Positions 1-11,565 of a stretch of DNA of 64,000 nucleotides are shown here, one piece after another (position 1 is the stretch's first letter; the number at the start of each line of letters is the position of its first letter). Below the pieces are notes generated by a model that did not search any database, was not told where the DNA came from, and worked only from the letters and a program-made list of their open reading frames with translations. The stretch comes from Brachypodium distachyon. Taxonomy: Eukaryota > Streptophyta > Magnoliopsida > Poales > Poaceae. Position numbers and translations under genes: made by a program. The stretch spans positions 43,179,237-43,243,236 of the forward strand of contig NC_016133.3 of NCBI RefSeq assembly GCF_000005505.3, written 5' to 3'.

Positions 1-21
1 AATGTTAGAAATTTTTATAAC

Positions 22-2901
22 ATGCTAGGGAGTGTTTCATCGTTTTATTCATCGGCAAGTGACTCACAACATGTGGGTGCACCTCCAGTTATGCCGATGG
101 ATGTGGGAATCGGCCATGCTACTACTAGCTATTTGGCCGGTTACTCTCAATCTTCATATGCTACACCTCATGTTATGGATTTCTCGGCACCCTATGCAAC
201 TAGCGATATTCATTATTCGGCTCCACACCATCACAATGGTAATAGCCGAATAAGTGGAACTTCAATAGCAGCTAATGTGCCTTCATCTAGTATTGTAGCG
301 TATGGTACGCCCCCTTCACAATTACAAAGTTTCAGCAACAGATCATTGCCGAAAGAAACAAAAAGCATTGTGAGGCAATCTTATGCAGGGCTGGATGAAT
401 TGAAGGAAAGACTTTTATCAAATTTCCATGAGTTTGAAGCTCTTCATCGGCAACTAATAGAAAGGCCACATGATCGTGCTACAATACAAGCTTATGAGGC
501 TTACAAGAAAAGGAGTGAGGAGCGTAACACGTTCAAAGTCAGGGTTTCCCCTCCACAATTGCAAAGTTTCGGCAACACTTCATTGCCGAAAGAAGCTAAA
601 AGCATCGGAGGGCAATCATGTCCAGAAGAGGCAAACATCCTTGATGAAGAGCATGGTGAATGTAGTGAAACAACCGTGTTTGATTTTTCTGGATGTAAGG
701 GAGCGTACGTGCTGCCCTATGAGTTTCGTGCCAAAGAAATTGATTATCATCAAAAAGAACAAAATATAGCCGAACAATGTTCGGTTAACATAGATTATCA
801 AATTGAAGAGGCACGAGATCCAGTAAAGGAAGAAGACAAGGCGTTGGAGAATCATCCGACAGAGGAGCGAGCTATTGTTCATGCTATGCTACCATCATGC
901 TCTCCCAACGTCTTCAAAGAAGTATATCTAATGAATAATTTACTTGTTTTCCGATTTGGTCATAACTTAATTTTTAATGCAACAATTTCATAGGCTTTAA
1001 AAGACCAATCGAGAGAAGTAATTTATTTGCTAGAAATATAATTGTTATAGAACATATCGGTCAACACATTGTTCCTTTTAGAGAGACCGATAGTAACAAA
1101 TTATCACATCCAAGGTTTTTCCCATTGCTTTATTTAAATTTTATATCTACATGGGTAGCTTTGCTTGTTTCATACTTGGCTTACATTTGGTCTCAAGTGA
1201 GACATGTGTGTTATAACTATTTTAGTTTCAGAAACTTAAAGCCAATGTTGAAGTCTTTTTAGAAAGCCGATGCTATTGTAATTGTTTATTCAAAGTCATA
1301 AAAAAAAAGTGCAGAAAGCAACATATAGCCGGATGGGATGATGTCAAATCTGAACCATTCGGTTGCATAGTTCGAAAGCCGTTATCACAAAAATATCGGC
1401 TAGAGAATAAAAAGTGTACCTTCAATTTGAACATGTGTGATCATATCTTCTGTGTATTGCAGAGGAATAATTATATTATAATTCTTGATCACCATCTCGA
1501 GCCATCAATACAAGGACGGATATATTGCAAGTTGCATGATTCGTTCGAGCATAGTATTAAGAATTGCAACATGTTTCATAAAATAGTACAATCGGCCGTT
1601 GAGAAAGGACGATTTAAATTTGTTGAAACACAAATAGATGACCAATCGATTCAGATTGGTCTTGATAGCCAAAAGTTACTGCATCGGCTACAAGAAGCCG
1701 ATTCACATAAAGATGAACATGTACACATTGATGATATGATTCATCCTACAAGTGAAGGAATTGTTCAAGAGCATGTTAAAGGCATTCTTGAAGGTGAACG
1801 TTCCATTGAAGCTACACCGAAGACATCAAGCCGTGGGGGGCAACAAGAAAATTCGCAGATCGATGCAAGCCAAAACAAGAAAGGCAAAGGTCGATATAAG
1901 CACAAGGTTAAGAAATCAAAAGTCACTTTCACACAGCTGTTGGAAAAATATATAAATGAGAGTGAAGAAAAAAGTGCTAATCGGCCAAGTAGTGAAAAAG
2001 CATCAAGATCACCCCAAGGCGAAAATCTAAAGACGGGAATTAGCGAAGGGAGAAATTCAATGCATCAAATTCGTATCCTCCTTTTGTGCCACCGATTCCA
2101 ATGTCATGGATACGTCCCTATGCTGAATTTTGTTCTTATCCATCATGGGACAAGTATGATTCAAGGGCACATTATCCATCTCATTCCAAATCATCTCACC
2201 CAACTTATATGCAACTCCAAGAAGATCAGCAATCACATGTCATAGACCGTTTCAACCGAAACGAATCGGTCCGGAGCTCAAAGGAGAAGAAAGAGGTGAC
2301 CAAGCAAGTTTATCGCATCAAAAAGGATGTTCGTGAGTGTGTTGTTTCAGATTCGATCTCAAATAATAAAGAGCCGGTCAAGTTGACCTTGGCTACTAAA
2401 GGTGAGGAGATGAAAAATCACATTGCCAAATCTGAAATAACAAAGAAGGTGCCCAAGATCAAGAAAGAGTTGCCACTATGCAAAGCAAAATCACAGCCGG
2501 GATGCCCACTCGGTTTATCAAGTTGGCAAGATTTTTTTTTGCAAAGGCTTAGTGCAGAAGAGCTGAAAAAGAAGAACATGGCATGGGTCTAAGGATAAAC
2601 ACAAGGACAATAGTGATGTGCAAGCTGTTGTTGCAAGGAGAGCACAAAAGTGAAGAAAGGAAACAATAAATCTAACAAGCAATTTAGCCGAAGGTTTGTG
2701 TCACTTCGCCAAGATCTTCGGTTAGCACATCCTCCATATTCTTCAAACATACCATTGATGCCTTTGCCATGGAGTTCATCCCCAGGCGGTATGATCGGTG
2801 GTATGATCGGTAACCCTTCATGGATTTATTGGGATCCATGGATGCATCATAATTCTTTATATCACGAAAGGGTATCGCCGAATCTATATTCATTTGATTA
2901 G
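22..2901 (+). pseudogene. Degenerate retrotransposon gag-like coding blocks
   Basis: Several plus-strand open blocks (22-993, 1427-2245, 2086-2592, 2650-2901) lie in different frames and are separated by stops, as expected for a decayed polyprotein. The second block carries CKLHDSFEHSIKNC, a C-X2-H-X4-H-X4-C knuckle of the kind found in gag-region proteins of rice gypsy elements, followed by a Lys-rich stretch. The first block is rich in Ser, His and Tyr with two copies of a PPxQLQSF-N-SLPKE unit (about residues 97-111 and 176-191). I see no pol motifs. Unlikely to make a functional product. Confidence 0.6.
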
Positions 2902-3147
2902 TTGCAAATTTTGTTGCTAATCCAAAAGGCCGAAATATTTGAGGTTCATGACCAGGTTTGTTGATTATTTCGGCTATACAAACTTTGTTGGATGAAATAT
3001 TCATGTTTCTTTGAGCAAAGATATATGGCCGATATATATTTATTGCCCTTAGCATATATGGCCGACGGAGTGTTGACATCATCTTTAGATAAAAGTGGTG
3101 CAAGTTATTTTTCGTCACACAAGTTTGCCGAAAAACAGGGGGGCATG

Positions 3148-3895
3148 TGTTCACAACCAATTTTAGCTTACAAATAAAACTCCACCGGAAGTTCCGGATG
3201 ATCAGCCGGAAGTTCCGCATATTCCTGCATGAGTAACAGATAGCACCCGGAGGTTCACCCGGAGGTTCGGCCGGAAGTTCCGGTGATGGGAACCGAAGTT
3301 AAAAACAGAGATAAATAGGCATTAAGATCTAATCGGATGGAAAAGTCATAACATGAAACTTCTTCATTTTTTCCAGACGAACAACATTGCTTTTGGAGGC
3401 ATCGCGATCCGAGGTCGTTTACTACCTCAAAACTGGATCGGAAGGTGCAGCTAGATTTTGGACCGAACAGTTTTGGAAAGTTCGGGTCCAACCGTCCGAA
3501 CTAAACTCAAATTAGGTTTTTGGACGTTGATCCAAGTACATTTCTTGCACGGGAAGTCCAGCCGCCCTTTATATACATGAGGGGTGACGGCCGATTAAAA
3601 CAACACCAATCGAACGAACACATCTACAACTTTATCTTTTTTTATCTCTCTCCCATGTATCTTTCTTCGTCGTTCTTCGAGTTGGAGGGCAGCGAATCCA
3701 CGAGGCCCTAGGGGCGGCTAGGCCGACCTAGGGCAGCCCATAGCCGCCATGCCGCCCTGACGGGGTCCCTCCCGGGCGAGCGGGGTTTCGGGTCAGTAAA
3801 AGCGTCCGCCGGACTGTCTTGCGTATCGCGCTTCCGGCAAGCCTCCCTCGTCGCGTGTTGCCGCGTGTTGCGCTCGGCGCCAAGGGTCACGAACA
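3148..3895 (+). repeat. 3' LTR of the gypsy-like element
   Basis: About 748 bp running from TGTTCACAACC to GGTCACGAACA, with TGTTC/GAACA short inverted ends, directly after a G-rich polypurine tract. It contains repeated CCGGAAGTTCCG-like words near 3184-3285 and a TATA-like TTTATATAC at about 3568-3576. The partner LTR is outside the window, so the boundaries are inferred from end motifs only. Confidence 0.6.
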
Positions 3896-4177
3896 CGTGC
3901 GGGCTGCAGAGATTACTTTATATATGTAGTCGTGGATCAATCGATGATGGGTAAGAAATGTACAGTAGTACGTTAATCGAGTAAAGGTAGTTAGCTGTCC
4001 AGATCTGTATGGGTTGACATTATCTCTAGCTAGACCAAATATGTCATATCTCAAAAAATAAAACGTAGAATATATTCTTCTGCATAAAAGAAAATAATGC
4101 ATGCCGAAAGGTTCTAGTCGATCGATCGGATGCGAAAGATATATGAACCAATTCAGACTTTGTGATAATTAGCTGCC
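3896..4177. other. Upstream region of MIR169 copy 1
   Basis: AT-rich spacer between the gypsy-like LTR and the TATA box of the first MIR169 gene. It should hold the proximal promoter of that gene. The LTR therefore ends only about 0.3 kb before the TATA box. No gene is seen. Confidence 0.5.
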
Positions 4178-4186
4178 TATAAATAG
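4178..4186 (+). promoter_or_regulatory. TATA box of MIR169 copy 1
   Basis: TATAAATAG, 58 bp before the start of the hairpin. The same nine bases occur before MIR169 copies 2 (11288) and 3 (14294), supporting a shared promoter design. Confidence 0.65.
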
Positions 4187-4294
4187 CTAGCCATACACGT
4201 CCAAATAATCATATGAGCAAGAGACTGAGATCAAAGCCTTACATGGCAGCAAGGGCCTTATCTCTGATAGCCAAGGATGACTTGTCTGTGTCTT

Positions 4295-4504
4295 TGTAAA
4301 AAGGTTATGGAAAGCATATCTCCTCCCGTAAGAGGCCGCGTTGCTTTATGTTGATTAGAACCGAAACCCTAGCTTAGGGATTTACAAGGGTTGTTACACG
4401 GTTAGGTTTACAACTTGGGGATCACGTCAAACGTTTTTATCTCAGACGGACGCGTTTACAACCGAAGAGAGATTCTATCTTATCGGAAGATCTTCCTGTT
4501 AACA
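4295..4504 (-). repeat. 3' LTR of the copia element
   Basis: 210 bp, reading TGTTAACAGG...CCTTTTTACA on the minus strand. It aligns without gaps to 8845-9054. Confidence 0.93.
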
Positions 4505-7500
4505 TTTCCCCTCAATCTCAACGTGCCCGGCTAAGTTGAGATTGCGTATAAACTTCTTCAGCAGCCCGATGGACAGTGGTTTTGTGAATCCATCTGCCAA
4601 CTGATCTCCCGAAGGAATAAATCTTATTTCAAGTTCTTTGTGAGCTACTTTCTCTCGAACAAAATGAAAGTCAATCTCGATGTGTTTAGTTCTCGCATGG
4701 AACACAGGATTAGCTGACAAATATGTCGCTCCTAGATTGTCACACCAAAGACAGGGGACTCAATTCTGAGTCACCCCCAATTCCTTGAGTATTGATTGTA
4801 CCCATATTATCTCGGCTGTCACATTTGCAAGTGCTTTATATTGAGCTTCAGTACTTGACCTGGACACGGTTGCTTGTTTTCTCGCACTCCATGATATCAA
4901 GTTTCCACCTAGAAATACAGCAAACCCTCCAGTAGATCTCCTATCATCGGCACAACCTGCCTAGTCTGCATCTGAAAAACCACTGAGTAATAGAGATTGT
5001 GATCTTTTGAACGTTAGTCCAAGACTCACAGTGCCTTTAATGTATCTGAAAATCCACTTAACAGCAGTCCAATGTTCAGTGGTAGGAGCATGAAGATATT
5101 GGCAAACTTTATTAATAGATAATGCAATATCTGGACGAGTGAGGGTCAAGTACTGTAATGCCCCAACAATTCTTCTATACCTTGTGGCATCATCACCATT
5201 TAGTGTCTCTCCCGAATGTGCTGATAGCTTTTCCGTAGGAGACAATGGTGTAGGGCTCAGTTTGGTCAGGTGCATACCTGTTTTGCTCAAGAGATCAGTC
5301 GCATACTTTTCTTGGGTGAGAAGGAGTTCTCCTTGTTTCCCCTGACTTCGATCCCCAAGAAGTAATGCAGCGCACCAAGATCCTTGAGTGCAAAATCTTG
5401 CCGAAGACCTTTGAGAAGAGCTGCAACTGCATGCTCAGAGGAGCTAGTGCTAATGATGTCATCAACGTAGATCAAGACAAATATTGTGGCGCCAGCTTTG
5501 TTGAAAATAAACAGAGATGTATCTGATTTAGAGGAATAAAAACCGAGACTAACAAGCTTGGTGCTTAACCGAGAGTACCACGCACGAGGAGCTTGCTTGA
5601 GTCCATAAAGGGCTTTATCCAGCTTGCATACAGAGGCTGGGCAAGAGTTATTTTCATAACCTGGGGGTTGCTTGAGATAGACCTCCTCTTCCAGAACACC
5701 ATGGAGAAACGCATTCTGTACATCCAATTGTCGTAGGCACCAACCCCTGGAAACAGCAATAGCAAGCACAATTCTGATAGTAGCAGATTTAACAACATGA
5801 CTAAATGTGTCCTCATAATCGATGCCATACCGTTGCTTGAAGCCTTTTGCTACTAATCGAGCTTTATAGCGGTCAATGGAGCCATCTGGTTTTCGTTTGA
5901 TGCGATAGACCCATTTGCAATCTATAACATTTTTACCTTGTGGAGGGGGAACAAGATGCCATGTCTTGTTGCGTAGAAGAGCACTGTATTCTTCATCCAT
6001 GGCATGTTTCCATTTTGGATCTGCCAGGGCTGTCGCAAGGTCACGCGGTTCATCAGTGGTGCACGCGAGACCATAGCGGATGATGCCGGGGAACAATTTC
6101 TTCGGCTGGACAATGCCATGTTGAGCGCGTGTACGGGCGCGAGATGGAGCAGGCGGAGCCACAACGTGCGATGTGGACGTTGTCGAGGTGGTAGGGGGGC
6201 TGGGTGGCATCCCGTCACTGGCCCCACCATGTGCGTTGCTCAGATTGGTGGACGACTCCGCAGGGGCAGCAGAATTGGTCGGCGTCGGGGTGGGCGTCCG
6301 ATCCGATGATGACGCAGGCGCAGAAGGAGAGGACCGGGCGGGAGAATCATCCTCAAGGGGAGCGCCGGTACCTGAACTTGCTGTAGATCATCCTGCACAC
6401 TGTTTTCTGCACCGAATTCTTCAGAGAAGATATTAACAGAATCAGGGTTAGAATTATGATCATTAGTATGTTGGATAACACTGTCACCTCCCAGTGGACT
6501 TATAGGAAAATGACTGGATGGAAGGAGTAACACTTCATCTTGAAGACGTGCTCCGGCATTAGGATTTAGAGTTTGGAACGGAAAGACCGATTCATCAAAT
6601 ACCACATCTCGTGATACGTAGACCCTGCCCGTGGAGACATCAAGGCATTTAAAACCTTTGTGGCGAGCACTATCGCCCAATAACGTGCACTGCTTAGAAC
6701 GAAATTCCAATTTTCGTGAGTTATATGGCCTAAGATGGGGCCAACAGGCACACCCGAAAACTTTTAAGGATGAGTAATCAGGTTTGTGGTGGAATAGTTT
6801 CTTGTGGGGAGTGTCGAAGTTGAGAACTTTTGTGGGAAGTTTGTTGATGAGATATGTGGCTGCTAGGAAGGCTTCATCCCAAAACTTTAGAGGCATGAAG
6901 GCTTGGGCAAGGAGTGCTAGTCCCATCTCGACAATGTGTCGGTGTTTGCGCTCGGCAGAGCCGTTTTGTTGGTGAGTGTGAGGACATGAAACATGGTGGG
7001 AGATTCATATTTTCTGAAAGAATTCATTCAGTTTATGGTACTCGCCGCCCCAATCAGTTTGCATGGAGATGATTTTGGAGTTAAAACGCCGTTCAACAAG
7101 AGCTTGGAAATTGGAGAAGACAGCAAAGACATATGATTTCTTATTTAAGAGATATATCCATGTGAACTTGCTAAAATCATCAATAAAGCTTACATAGTAA
7201 GTGTGTCGACCAACTGAACATGGTGCTGGTCCCCAAACATCAGAAAAAATTAACTCTAATGGTGCCGAAGATGCACTGGTGGAGATAGAATAAGGCAATT
7301 GATGACTTTTAGCTTTTTGACATGAATCACACACTGACTCAACTTGAGACTCCTTTGAGCATGGAAGCTCATTATTTCTAACAACTCGCCAAACTATATC
7401 AAAAGAAGGATGCCCTAAACGATAATGCCATCTAGTAGAGGATGGTGTGGTGACTCCGAAAGCTAGCTTGCGTGGAGAAAGATGCTGCGATGGTATGAGG

Positions 7501-8798
7501 GGGTAGAGCCCTCCTCGGCTTCTACCGTGATGCATGACCCTCCTCGTGGCCCGATCCTTGAGCAAGAAAAATTTGGGATGAACTTCAGCGAATGCATTGT
7601 TATCAGTAGTTAAACGATGCAAAGATAAAAGACTCTTAGCAACACTTGGAACATGTAGGATATTTTTGAGATGAAGATTTTTATAGGAGGTTGGGAGAAC
7701 AGTGCTACCAATATGACTAATGGTCATACCTGATCCGCTGGCCGTGTGCACCTTGTCGTTGTCGTTATACTTGTCACGTATGGTCAACTTGTCAAGATCT
7801 CCAGTGATGTGGTCCGTCGCACCACTATCTATGTACCAGTTCGAGGAGTCAACTCCATAGGAGGTCGTTGCTGAACCAGCAGATCTTGTTGATGCGACGG
7901 AGTTTTCGTCGTACCGATGCCAACATTCATGGACGGTGTGGCCGTACTTCTCGCACAACTGACACTGTGGGCGATCTTGTCGTCCACCTTGGTGCTGATT
8001 CCCGCCGCCTTGGTTGCCGCGCCCTCGGCCTCCACTGCCATTGCCGCGGCCACCTTGTTGTGGTTGTCCTCGTCCTCCTCTGCGACGGTTGTTGTAGCTA
8101 CCACGCCCTCGTGATGCTGAGTTTGCGGACGACTGGAAGTTGCCGCCGCCACCGCCTTGGAGGATCTCCATCTTGGAGTCAAAGCTAACAACCTGAGAGT
8201 ATAGATCGCTAATGGAAACTTTGTCATTGCGACCAAGTGCAGAGGTAACCGAGGTCACCAAAGGGTTGTAGTCGATGTCAAGTCCTACTAGGAGATATGA
8301 CACCATGTCATCGTCATCGATGCTCTTGCTAGCAGATGCTAGCTCGTCGGCGTAGGCCTTCATCTTGCTGAAGTAGTCGGCAGCGTTCATGTTGCCCTTC
8401 TTGAGATTGGCCATGGTCATGCGGATGTTAACCACCCGTGCCCTGGACTGAGAGGAGTACATCTCCTCGAGTGCCTTCCAGACTTCATGAGAGCTTGTAA
8501 TGGAGGTAACCTGTGGCAGAACTTCCTTGGAGATGGAGTTCAGCAGGTATCCCAGCAACTGCTGGTCTTGCGCTATCCATAGCGCGTAGGCGGGGTTGGG
8601 CACCTTCTCGGTCAGCCTGCCTTTCTGGATCTCGAGCTTTTCCGGCGGCTTTGCAAAGGTGCCGTCGAAATAGCCAAACATCTGTGCCCTGTGAACTGGA
8701 GGGGACACCTGCGCCTTCCAGAGAACATAGTTCTCGCACATGAGTTTTTCGGAGATTTGTTGATTGAGGAACGATAGGGAAGAAGAGCTGGACGCCAT
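4499..8798 (-). pseudogene. Copia gag-pol polyprotein, broken
   Basis: Reading on the minus strand from 8798: a gag domain, then a zinc knuckle CQLCEKYGHTVHEC (C-X2-C-X4-H-X4-C), a protease DSGATDH motif, the integrase HHCC region and the QTDWGGEY catalytic segment, all in one open block (8798-7005). A stop near 7000 interrupts integrase. Further blocks at 6926-6240 (integrase end), 6210-5287 (reverse transcriptase with YVDD), 5290-4961 and 4720-4499 (RNase H with [12 protein letters not shown]) lie in different frames or are separated by stops. The gene is therefore defective. The domain order (integrase before RT) identifies Ty1-copia. Confidence 0.93.
4505..4515 (-). other. Polypurine tract of the copia element
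   Basis: TTGAGGGGAAA on the minus strand, immediately before the 3' LTR, where plus-strand DNA synthesis is primed in LTR elements. Confidence 0.8.
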
Positions 8799-8832
8799 TG
8801 TTCTTCGGTGGATTGGATATGTGGAAGAGGCA

Positions 8833-8844
8833 GCTCTGATACCA
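8833..8844 (-). other. Primer binding site (initiator tRNA-Met)
   Basis: TGGTATCAGAGC on the minus strand, directly after the 5' LTR. This is the usual tRNA-iMet complement of plant copia elements. Confidence 0.92.
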
Positions 8845-9054
8845 TGTAAAAAGGTTATGGGAAGCGTATCTCCTCCTGTAGGAGGCCGCGTTGCTTTATA
8901 TTGATTAGAGCCGAAACCCTGGCTTAGGGATTTACAAGGATTGTTACACGGTTAGGATTACAACTTGGGGATCACGTCAAATGTCTTTATCTCAGACGGA
9001 CGCGTTTACAATCGAAGAGAGATTCTATCCTATCGGAAGATCTTCTTGTTAACA
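8845..9054 (-). repeat. 5' LTR of the copia element
   Basis: 210 bp. Aligned by eye to 4295-4504 with about 14 substitutions and no gaps. It abuts the primer binding site. Confidence 0.93.
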
Positions 9055-10105
9055 AGCTTGATATTCTTCCTCATCAAGGCAGCTTAATTGTCTAGCCTTC
9101 GTGTGGGGGTCTCATATGCACAGGCAGTCTCCTTGGCTAGCCTGAGTGGCTCTTGCTGCTCATGCTAGGCTCAAATTGCCTCTCTGGATTTAATTTGTTG
9201 CATGAATATTGTTTCTCAAGAGAGAAGAAAAATAGTTTTGGAGGAAGAGAAGAGAAATTCAAGAAAATTATTATATAGTATGTAGCTTCTTTTTGTTTTT
9301 GTAGGAAATGCTGTTGCCTGATTTGATTAGCTACACTTGCAGATGCAGTTAAATATCTCATACATACCCTTTGTCTATAGCTGCAGAAATGTATCCTAGC
9401 TCACATTTCTACCCTTTCTGTGCTAACTAGCAACTTTTTTGTTGTTGCGAAAAGGAGCTAGGATTATACAACTTGGATAATTTGGCTTAGATCCTGTCTT
9501 TTTTATTTTTTTGCTGATAACTTTTGATTGCATCAATGTTGTAAGTTATTAAGTTAAGTTTCCATAGGAACAATGTGTAACCAGAGTATTTTTCTTCTGA
9601 ATGCAATGATGCTCAGATCGTCTGATCTCACGATATCGAACAATCAAAATGTGTTGTTCAGTTGCATTTATTGCAATATCTTTCTGTCGCCGGTATTGAC
9701 TTTTAAATATAGATGGTCATACCATAATCGCCCATGAATTCCATGAGCGATGACAACTAATAATTCTTCACATCGATGACCACCATCGTCCATAAAAATA
9801 ATTAATTAATCGACACCGGCGCCATATCAAAATCATCCTACAAAATTATAAATTGCACATTTCTTAATTGTTGGATAAAATGCATTGTACTTCCACGTTT
9901 TGGGATGAAGCATGATGACCCTGCAAATTTTAGTGCAAAAATGTACACTCTTGTCTGTGTTGTTAATTAAGTTATGTACACTTCTAGACAGAGTTTATAT
10001 TCAACATTATTTCTTCTACAACGCACAAATTATATATTTTCCCAAAAATTGTAATTGATGGTACTTCGTAGAAACAATCAAACATTGCCACAGAATTGAT
10101 TGCTA

Positions 10106-10220
10106 CTCTCTTCGTTACACAATTCTTGTCGAAATCTTGCATGTATCTAGAGACTTTTTAGAAATATAGGTACATCTATTTTTTGATAAATTTGAGACAA
10201 GAATTATGAAACGGAGGAAG
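10106..10220. repeat. Stowaway-like MITE
   Basis: Ends CTCTCTTCGTTACACAATT and AATTATGAAACGGAGGAAG are near-complementary, and the element is flanked by TA dinucleotides. AATTCTTGTC/GACAAGAATT forms the inner inverted repeat. Nearly the same ends occur at 46129-46210. Confidence 0.65.
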
Positions 10221-10710
10221 TACCTCGCATGATCACGAAAGAAAATGCTTGCTATATTGATATGAGAATTTGTATCGACAGTCGACACACATATGTATGC
10301 ATTTTCCCTGCCCCTCCTTATCTCTGAATGTAGGCAAGAAGTACGATAAAGTATTCACATGCATGCATATCTATATTCCAAATAAAGCAGGCCGGCCAAC
10401 ACGCATGCATGGGCCGCAAAGCACCAAAGATTCTCCCTCTTTATTTCCCAAAATGATAAGGCTAGAAAAGATAACAAATTGGAATACTTGCTAATTTGGC
10501 AGGTCGCGCTTTTGCAGACCGACGTTCATTGAAGCATTTAACTGGAACATGCTTAGACGATATAGGTTTATCATTATGGGGCTAGTGTAGTAGTGTACTA
10601 TGCAGAGAGAGACATAATATATACGAAGCTCAAATCAGGACACATACAAAATTTAGCCCAGTTTCTGATTATTTTGCACCGTGGTGTACGTGTCGTATTG
10701 CACTTAATTA

Positions 10711-10775
10711 CTCCCTCCGTCCGGAAATAAGTGACGCTATACAAATCCACGTCACTTATTTTGGGACGGAGGGAG
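10711..10775. repeat. Short Stowaway MITE
   Basis: 65 bp, almost entirely inverted repeat: CTCCCTCCGTCC at one end and GGACGGAGGGAG at the other, with AAGTGACG/CGTCACTT inside and TA target duplications on both sides. Confidence 0.8.
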
Positions 10776-11287
10776 TATAATCTTTAAGTAGAAAAAAAAT
10801 TAACCACTTAGGTAGAAAGTAGTTGATAAAATAAACTGTAAATAGCGCAATCTAGTTAGACAGAAACTATCCTAATCCGCCGCAATGATAGCTAGACAGA
10901 GCCATGCATATAGTCAACTCTATATGGGATATGATGCATGCATGCACACCGGTTCAGCTGGATATGCATTATTTATTTTTGACAGAATATAACAGCAAAA
11001 TATTGTCATGTGAGATGCTGTTGGAGTATCTAGCTAGGTCAAAAGCAAGCTAAGACTTACAAGCTGAAATTCTAAATTATCACCGAAAATATAAACGACA
11101 TCGATGTTGCAACGATAAGTAGGAAATATTCCCAACTTTTGCAAAGACAATTCCCAAAAAGAAGTAGGCCTCTCCATTCTTCACAAAGAAAGAACATATT
11201 CTGTTCTTCAGGGATATTATAGCATGCATGCATGATCTGTTCTTCTAATTTAAGCTGCCTTTGTCCAATTTTGATGTGGTTTCAAGC

Positions 11288-11296
11288 TATAAATAG
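11288..11296 (+). promoter_or_regulatory. TATA box of MIR169 copy 2
   Basis: TATAAATAG, 115 bp before the hairpin. The same nonamer is found before copies 1 and 3. Confidence 0.7.
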
Positions 11297-11402
11297 GAGA
11301 CCAGCATGTCCCAGAACACACACCAAGCAAGCCAAGCCAAGTCTAAATGCAATGAGATGAGCTAGCTGCCTAGCTATCTAGCTAGGAAGAGAGGAGATAG
11401 AC

Positions 11403-11565
11403 GCCTTACATGGTGATAAGGGGTTTGGCCCTGATAGCCAAGGATGACTTGCCTGTGCATGTCCTCCCTTGATCGCTTGCATAATTTCATATATGCATGT
11501 GATCTCGATTTATCACAGGCAGTCTCCTTGGCTAGCCTGGGTGCCTCTTATCCTCCATGCTAGGC
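11403..11565 (+). ncRNA. MIR169: MIR169 precursor, copy 2
   Basis: The miR169 segment is in the 5' arm at 11435-11455 (TAGCCAAGGATGACTTGCCT plus G, identical to the cereal miR169h-m type as I recall it). The star side GGCAGTCTCCTTGGCTAGCC is at 11518-11537. The hairpin closes with GCCTTACATGG at the base on the left and CCATGCTAGGC on the right, giving about 163 nt. The intact pairing and matching arms indicate a functional gene. The known target class is NF-YA mRNAs. It has its own TATA box, so it probably does not depend on the disrupted copy 1. Confidence 0.93.

Larger units (their letters stand above)
1..3895 (+). mobile_element. Ty3-gypsy-like LTR retrotransposon, 3' part
   Basis: The left edge of the window lies inside an LTR element in plus orientation; its 5' LTR and 5' internal part are outside. 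Visible parts are broken gag-like coding blocks (22-2901), a polypurine tract (AACAGGGGGGCA near 3134-3145) and a 3' LTR (3148-3895) with TGTTC/GAACA ends. No protease, reverse transcriptase or integrase block lies between the gag-like part and the 3' LTR, so this is either a non-autonomous derivative or an internally deleted copy. Short GCCGA/TCGGC words recur throughout. The class is assigned from the gag-like Cys-His motif and PPT-LTR layout, so the family name is inference. Confidence 0.7.
4295..9054 (-). mobile_element. Ty1-copia LTR retrotransposon
   Basis: A structurally complete element of 4760 bp in minus orientation: two 210-bp LTRs (4295-4504 and 8845-9054) with TG...CA ends, a primer binding site TGGTATCAGAGC (minus strand, 8833-8844) matching initiator tRNA-Met, a polypurine tract TTGAGGGGAAA (minus strand, 4505-4515), and a gag-protease-integrase-RT-RNase H order typical of copia. 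I count about 14 differences between the LTRs, mostly transitions (near 6.7%). Flanking pentamers are GTCTT (4290-4294) and AGCTT (9055-9059), so the target duplication is imperfect or decayed. Stops and frameshifts break the coding region. It lies in the loop of MIR169 copy 1. Confidence 0.93.
4236..9170 (+). ncRNA. MIR169: MIR169 precursor, copy 1, split by a copia insertion
   Basis: The 5' arm (from GCCTTACATGGCAGC at 4236) holds the miR169-like segment 4268-4288, starting TAGCCAAGGATGACTTG. The 3' arm (9055-9170) holds the star side GGCAGTCTCCTTGGCTAG (9123-9140) and the closing CATGCTAGGC. Without the 4295-9054 retrotransposon the two arms form a foldback of about 175 nt like copies 2 and 3. 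The mature segment differs from the cereal h-m sequence at position 18 (C to T, GTCTG instead of GCCTG). miR169 is known to guide cleavage of NF-YA mRNAs. With 4.76 kb in the loop, normal Dicer-like processing is doubtful, so this copy is probably inactive; splicing or termination within the insert has not been excluded. Confidence 0.85.
9171..11287. other. Spacer between MIR169 copies 1 and 2
   Basis: AT-rich intergenic DNA with no convincing coding region. It holds two Stowaway-like elements (10106-10220 and 10711-10775) and otherwise nothing I can name. The last few hundred bases should contain the promoter of MIR169 copy 2. Confidence 0.5.

Noticed and set aside
2684..3220. Minus-strand 178-codon frame
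   Set aside because: It lies antisense to the gypsy-like element, has no motif and fits chance in decayed DNA.
4290..9059. A perfect target-site duplication for the copia element
   Set aside because: Flanks GTCTT and AGCTT match at only three of five bases, so I report it as imperfect and not as a clean duplication.
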